Positions 60,066 to 64,000 of a stretch of DNA of 64,000 nucleotides are shown one piece after another. This DNA is from Chryseobacterium sp. ERMR1:04 (GTDB lineage Bacteria; Bacteroidota; Bacteroidia; Flavobacteriales; Weeksellaceae), in assembly GCF_001297705.1 (NCBI RefSeq), contig NZ_LIRF01000003.1, forward strand, positions 744,001 to 808,000. Direction: 5' to 3'. The position numbers were made by a program, and so were the translations under genes. The notes under the pieces are model-generated. The model made no database searches. It had not been told where the DNA came from and saw nothing but the letters and a program-made list of their open reading frames with translations. Each line of letters begins with the position of its first letter. Position 1 is the first letter of the stretch.

Positions 60066-60971
60066 CTACTTCACCAAATCTGGTTCTATCGGATTGTTAT
60101 TTTTAGCTAATGTTTCTTTCGTTCTCTTTTCCATTTCTCTAAATACCTGATTAGGATCTGAGATTTCTTTTCCGTCTGCCGTTCTCGTTTTAAAAACTAT
60201 TTTTTGGTTAGAGTCTCCTCCGTTTTTCATCATCATTTCACGCATATTTTTGGTAGGATCATTTACATAGGCTTTCCATACCTTTCTAAACTGATCTTTT
60301 GTAACTTCAATATCCTTACCTCCCATTCCGAAAATAGTCATCCCTTGAGGCATTTGCGTCTCCTTATCGTTGGCGGGCGTCTGCACTGTTTTATTTCCAA
60401 CCAACGTCATACTATGAGAACCGGTAACATCTTCAATTTTAACAATCAAGCCCGGTAAACCATAAAATTTATACGGTCCGTCCTGAAAAGGAATATCTGT
60501 CGTGAACCAAGCCGTCCATTCTCTTCCTCCGAAATTGGTGGTTGCTTTTTGGGTATTGTAAGCTCCAATTTTCTCTTTATCTGGAAGAATTTTCCATTCC
60601 GGCTTTTTATCTTCCTGAATTTTATATTGATCTGTAGAAATATTTCTAAACAAATAGGTTTTAAAATCTGGATACTGCTTAGTCACTTTATAAGAAACCT
60701 GTCCGGGTTTTTCTCTTCTATTAATACTGATATTTCCGGAACCTCCTTTCAGTTGCTTTTCAAGATCTGCTTTTGCTATAGAATCTCCTACAAATTTGTC
60801 CTGACTATAATAGTTTGATCCATCCTTAGTGATATCCAAAAGCATCATTTCTTTTTTTACATCTGCTTTATCATCAGAATTTGGAATGTACTTGTATTCA
60901 TAGAAAAATCTATTGGTTTGTGCTGTTGCAAAAACACTTACAAGCAAAAAGAATAAAATATTTTTTTTCAT
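60066..60971 (-). CDS. GLPGLI-family secreted protein, paralogue 3
   Basis: The 301-residue protein has a signal peptide (ILFFLLVSVFATAQT). Its blocks are GKDIEVTKDQFRKVWKAYVN, EWKILPDKEKIGAYNTQKAT, TTDIPFQDGPYKFYGLPGLI and the end NNPIEPDLVK. It has a longer Gly/Met insert before the tail (about residues 205-225) than paralogues 1 and 2. It lies 60 bp after the BlaR1-like gene, behind a hairpin. Genes of this family often follow M56/BlaI pairs in Bacteroidetes, so control by the repressor is possible. Confidence 0.88.
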   Translation of the reverse strand: MKKNILFFLLVSVFATAQTNRFFYEYKYIPNSDDKADVKKEMMLLDITKDGSNYYSQDKFVGDSIAKADLEKQLKGGSGNISINRREKPGQVSYKVTKQYPDFKTYLFRNISTDQYKIQEDKKPEWKILPDKEKIGAYNTQKATTNFGGREWTAWFTTDIPFQDGPYKFYGLPGLIVKIEDVTGSHSMTLVGNKTVQTPANDKETQMPQGMTIFGMGGKDIEVTKDQFRKVWKAYVNDPTKNMREMMMKNGGDSNQKIVFKTRTADGKEISDPNQVFREMEKRTKETLAKNNNPIEPDLVK

Positions 60972-60991
60972 ATTTAATTGATTAAATAAAA

Positions 60992-61021
60992 AGCTTTGCT
61001 TACCAAAAGATCAGCAAAGCT
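60992..61021 (-). terminator. terminator or attenuator between the M56 gene and GLPGLI paralogue 3
   Basis: AGCTTTGCT (60992-61000) pairs with AGCAAAGCT (61013-61021). On the minus strand TTTTTATTT follows, 10 bp past the M56 stop and just before the next gene. Confidence 0.75.
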
Positions 61022-61030
61022 AGGTGAACT

Positions 61031-62644
61031 TTATTTTTTTGTTTCGATTCTAATGTCTCCTGTTGTTTTACCGTTATCAACACGCTTATTGATATTAATA
61101 TTTTCAATTTTACTAGGGCTTAAACCATCCATTTCCTGTTTTGTAACTTCTTTTCCGTCGATATAGAGCTTCATATCTGAATCTCCATCATACTTGAAGT
61201 TTTTCACTCCATTAATGGTAATATTTCCTTTTCCATCTTTTTTTATGAAATCCGCATTCATGTGTATATTAGAAAGATCTTTAGAAGCTGTTTTTAAAGA
61301 AGTATTATAGACATATACATTTTTTAAGTTGTCATTTCCAGCTATTTTTGCTACTTCTAGTCTTACTTTTTCCTCTATAATTTTTGCATTTACTCTTGCC
61401 TTCTCACCCTCTATTCTGGCTTTCTCACCTTCTCTCATTGCTTTTTCGCCTTCAATTCTTGCCTTTTCTCCATTTACTCGTGCTTTGTCACCTTCAATTC
61501 TTGCCCTTTCTCCTACTATTACTGAAATTTTTCCTATCTCTGATGAAAGCTCTCCTAATTCATCAACATTTTTTTCAAACTCTTTGGTTCCTGGTTTTAA
61601 TTCATTTAAAGCTTTACTTTTTTCATTAATTTTTTTGCTTAGATCATCAAGCTTTTTCTGATGATCAGATTTTGCATACCCTTTAGTAGAAACAGGAATT
61701 TCTTTAATTTTCTCCTGTTTTACTGTATCTTTTTTAATCTGAGAAACAGCTTGCGCAATTTCTTTATTTGTTTCTTTAATCTCTTTATTTTTAGCGTTTA
61801 CCATGTAGGCAAAAGCCACTAAAAATAAAACCGGCAATGCAAAAATTCTTCGCGCATACCCGAATTTGGTTTTAGGTTTTTGTAACATTTTGAGTCGTTT
61901 TTTTAGATTTGAACTTAGAAACGGACTGGTGGCAGGCAACTGTGTTCCGGAAAAGTGACTTGCTAAAAGCATCTGCGCAAATGCTTTGGTGTCCGATTGT
62001 TTTACGGCCTTTTTATCGGCCAGATATTCGTGAATTAAATTGATTTCTTTTTTAATGATATGAAAAAAAGGATTGAACCAGAAAATGGAAGTAATCACTT
62101 CAATAAAGATTTTATCAAATGAATGTTTCTGCTCAATATGCACCATCTCGTGCTGTAAAATTTGTTTCCCAATATCTGAATTCAATACAATTGTATTTTT
62201 CCAGAATAGGTTTTTAAAGTATGAAAACGGAGCTTCAGAAAGGTTGGTATGGTAAAAATTAATCCCATCAAAACTTTCTTTTTGAAATTGCTGTTTAAGC
62301 TGTTGGATCCTAAAGATCCCATAAATGAATCTTCCTAAAAAATAGAGAGAACCCAATCCCAAAGCTGAAAAAATAATTCTAAAATAAGTGTGGTCATTGT
62401 CTATATTTTTGGTTGTATTAAAATTCTGTATCTTATCTAATAGTCTGTATACATCATTATTTACCTCTATCGTAAAATCATTTACCCTGATTAAAGGCAA
62501 TAATAAGGATATCAATATCGCAAACAGTAAATAAAATCTGTTGTAATGATGAAACGTCTTATCTTTTAAAGACAACTGATAGTACAAAAACATTACACCA
62601 GAAGATAAAATTACTTTTCCAAAGTATAGAACGAATGTTTCCAT
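61031..62644 (-). CDS. M56-family (BlaR1-like) membrane metallopeptidase
   Basis: The 537-residue protein has membrane spans at the N-terminus (VLYFGKVILSSGVMFLYYQL and FYLLFAILISLLLPLI) and around residues 105 and 265. The zinc-protease site is KQILQHEMVHIEQKHSF (HExxH about 165-169) with INLIHEYLADKKA as third ligand. M56 proteases sense an external signal and trigger cleavage of a BlaI-type repressor. There is no penicillin-binding sensor domain. Instead residues 375-430 are a charged repeat (ARIEG/ARVNG/EKAR units, imperfect 7-mers), and the end has INGVKNFKYDGDSDMKLYID. The ligand is unknown. The blaI gene lies 2 bp upstream. Confidence 0.9.
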   Translation of the reverse strand: METFVLYFGKVILSSGVMFLYYQLSLKDKTFHHYNRFYLLFAILISLLLPLIRVNDFTIEVNNDVYRLLDKIQNFNTTKNIDNDHTYFRIIFSALGLGSLYFLGRFIYGIFRIQQLKQQFQKESFDGINFYHTNLSEAPFSYFKNLFWKNTIVLNSDIGKQILQHEMVHIEQKHSFDKIFIEVITSIFWFNPFFHIIKKEINLIHEYLADKKAVKQSDTKAFAQMLLASHFSGTQLPATSPFLSSNLKKRLKMLQKPKTKFGYARRIFALPVLFLVAFAYMVNAKNKEIKETNKEIAQAVSQIKKDTVKQEKIKEIPVSTKGYAKSDHQKKLDDLSKKINEKSKALNELKPGTKEFEKNVDELGELSSEIGKISVIVGERARIEGDKARVNGEKARIEGEKAMREGEKARIEGEKARVNAKIIEEKVRLEVAKIAGNDNLKNVYVYNTSLKTASKDLSNIHMNADFIKKDGKGNITINGVKNFKYDGDSDMKLYIDGKEVTKQEMDGLSPSKIENININKRVDNGKTTGDIRIETKK

Positions 62645-62646
62645 GA

Positions 62647-63024
62647 CTAGTCTTTCTTTTTGAGTTCGCTTAATAACATTTCAAGATCTTCCACCGTCAT
62701 CTCATTCTTTTCTACAAGAAAGGAAACGGCACTTTTATAAGAACCTTTGAAATAATTTTTCACAAGACTCTTCATTGTTTTTCCAGAATACTGCTCTTTC
62801 GTAATCAGTGGAAAATACTCATGCTGTCTTCCGTACACATTATAGTCTACGAATTCTTTGTCTTTCAATACTTTTAAAATCGTAGAAACGGTATTGGTAT
62901 GCGGTTTAGGCTCTGGAAATAAATCTAAAACGTCTTTTAGAAATCCTTTTTCAAGTTTCCATAAATACTGCATCACTTGTTCTTCTGCTTTTGTTAAAGT
63001 CTGAATTTTCATATCCTGTTTCAT
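62647..63024 (-). CDS. BlaI/MecI/CopY-family repressor
   Basis: The 125-residue protein has the BlaI winged helix (LTKAEEQVMQYLWKLEKGFL, HTNTVSTILKVLKDKEFVDY, GRQHEYFPLITKEQY) and a helical dimerisation tail (FLVEKNEMTVEDLEMLLSEL). These repressors bind TACAnnTGTA-type dyads and are cut after M56 protease activation. The partner protease gene starts 2 bp downstream. Its own promoter contains TACAAATGTA, so it should repress this whole unit. Confidence 0.92.
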   Translation of the reverse strand: MKQDMKIQTLTKAEEQVMQYLWKLEKGFLKDVLDLFPEPKPHTNTVSTILKVLKDKEFVDYNVYGRQHEYFPLITKEQYSGKTMKSLVKNYFKGSYKSAVSFLVEKNEMTVEDLEMLLSELKKKD

Positions 63025-63083
63025 TTATCATTAAATATGATATAAAATTGTATTAAAATCTCATATCACTAAGAAATTAGTTA

Positions 63084-63115
63084 TACAAATGTAGAAATAA
63101 ATCTGAAGCTAACAA
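63084..63115 (-). promoter_or_regulatory. blaI promoter with overlapping BlaI-type operator
   Basis: On the minus strand TTG (63115-63113) and TACATTTG (63093-63086) are separated by 19 nt, a canonical Bacteroidetes promoter. TACAAATGTA (63084-63093) fits the TACAnnTGTA BlaI dyad and covers the -7 box. The rest of the 63025-63350 intergenic region is AT-rich with no coding frame. Confidence 0.7.
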
Positions 63116-63350
63116 CTATTTTTTTAGTGATAAAAATATAAAAAGTATAAATAACTGAAAATCAAATGAATAAATTTCATTACAATATGTTAAATTTTTA
63201 ATTGATCGAAATTATTACCTCATTAATTAGCAGTAAAATGTGACATTAGAATACAAATTCTTAAAACTTGTTAAAATTTATTAAATAAAATTAAAATCTA
63301 CTTGTTTAAAGTGATAAAATATATTTATTTTAGTGCTTTAAAAATTTCTC

Positions 63351-63932
63351 ATGAAAAGATATAATTTATTAATTGTACTATTACTACTTATTTTTAATGT
63401 AACGACTGCTCAAAAGAAAAACTCTCCTGCTGCAGATTTTGGGACTTTAAAAGAGACTAAATCCAAAATTGAAAGTACAGTGCCTATTGTTATAGGACAT
63501 TTACAAACCATTGCAACTAAAGAAGGGGACAATAATATCCTTACCAACGGAAAAATTGCTTTAGGAAAAGAATATAAAAAAGTTGAGGATGAATGGCGTC
63601 TGTATAGAGGAAACATGTCTAGCTGTATTCTAAACAATTCTTCAAAAAAATCTAAAAAATGCATGGAGTATCACAATAGAATGTTCAGAGATACTATGAT
63701 TAACTATAAAAATTATATCACTTACCTTACTAAAAAGAATGGATATCTTGGGGTAGAAGGTGATACTAAGATAGATTTCAAACCTGCTGAAATGGCTACT
63801 AAACTAAGCGATGCCTATTTTAACGCAAGCGACGCTGCAGCAAGAATGAAAGGCAATCAAAAGAAAGAGTTTTTAGATCAAACAAATTCTGAAGACTACA
63901 AACTAAGACCTTACGCTGAAATAGCACAATAA
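63351..63932 (+). CDS. secreted protein of unknown function
   Basis: The 193-residue protein has a signal peptide (LLIVLLLLIFNVTTAQ). The mature part is helical and Lys-rich with a Cys pair (MSSCILNNSSKKSKKCMEYH), then LSDAYFNASDAAARMKGNQK. No family is recognised. It is divergent from the blaI unit, and a strong terminator follows at 63938. Confidence 0.7.
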   Translation: MKRYNLLIVLLLLIFNVTTAQKKNSPAADFGTLKETKSKIESTVPIVIGHLQTIATKEGDNNILTNGKIALGKEYKKVEDEWRLYRGNMSSCILNNSSKKSKKCMEYHNRMFRDTMINYKNYITYLTKKNGYLGVEGDTKIDFKPAEMATKLSDAYFNASDAAARMKGNQKKEFLDQTNSEDYKLRPYAEIAQ

Positions 63933-63937
63933 TATAG

Positions 63938-63966
63938 AATCCCGCTTTAAAAGCGGGATTTTTTTT
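63938..63966 (+). terminator. intrinsic terminator at the right edge
   Basis: AATCCCGCTTT (63938-63948) pairs with AAAGCGGGATT (63950-63960) and is followed by seven or more T. Confidence 0.9.
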
Positions 63967-64000
63967 GCATCCTATCTAAAGAACTATTAGACTCCGATCA

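Noticed and set aside
61329..61661. Plus-strand frame rich in Ser/Phe/Ala repeats
   Set aside because: It is the antisense shadow of the charged repeat in the M56 protein and has no start context of its own.
1..64000. tRNA, rRNA or intact insertion sequences
   Set aside because: No cloverleaf-like sequence, rRNA segment or transposase frame was noticed on either strand. This was by eye only.

Overview
The window looks like a chromosomal segment of a Flavobacteriia member, most likely Chryseobacterium or a close Weeksellaceae relative. The signs are low GC, no Shine-Dalgarno leaders, Bacteroidetes-type promoters (TTG about 19 nt before TAnnTTTG), a type B T9SS C-terminal sorting domain, three GLPGLI-family proteins, and DUF4476 and KTSC proteins. 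I found no rRNA, tRNA, CRISPR array or intact insertion sequence. The genus is inferred from protein style, not from a marker gene.

Region 1 (1-10.3 kb, minus strand) is accessory. At the edge a short SSB is coupled to an HRDC-domain protein cut by the window. After a thioredoxin-like protein comes a tightly packed effector/immunity locus. In transcription order (right to left) it holds a LysM protein, a PAAR-like DUF4280 protein and a modular effector with a GH19-type glycan hydrolase followed, in the -1 frame, by an M23 peptidase. Then come a lipoprotein, an orphan second effector C-terminus carrying a duplicated linker, and two more lipoproteins. The duplicated linker (4756-5220 and 7391-7855) suggests a cassette-swapping polymorphic toxin system.

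Region 2 (10.4-18.1 kb, plus strand) holds an arginase-family enzyme, an HPP membrane protein, a Zn-ribbon protein, a TIGR01777 epimerase, a NudK-like Nudix enzyme, small membrane/lipoproteins, an HExxH protein, a VOC protein and a Crp/Fnr regulator. Region 3 (18.5-25.7 kb) has an Lrp regulator, a cobalamin riboswitch controlling metE through a leader that contains a foldback element, an orphan PD-(D/E)XK-like protein, a J-domain/KTSC protein and a 237-bp tandem repeat array.

Region 4 (25.7-32 kb) is a tetR-tolC-MFP-RND efflux operon with duplicated operators around its promoter. Region 5 (32-47 kb) holds a large T9SS cargo protein, a CvfB-like RNA-binding protein, lpdA, a GT4 glycosyltransferase, recQ (split at a slippery A run), kdsD and tatC. 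Region 6 (47-57.5 kb) holds M1 and M61 peptidases, a histidine kinase, a PBP4-type carboxypeptidase, peptidase E, a disrupted YdeI-like gene and a transaldolase/FSA. Region 7 (57.5-63 kb, minus strand) is a BlaI/BlaR1-like pair followed by three GLPGLI paralogues and a sugar O-acetyltransferase.

Several genes are broken by single-base differences, mostly in homopolymers (2463-2470, 6715-6721, 22955-22959, 42388-42393), by an in-frame TGA (16030), or by a 55-bp insertion (56401-56455). Some may be sequencing errors. Two of them sit exactly on -1 slippery heptamers.
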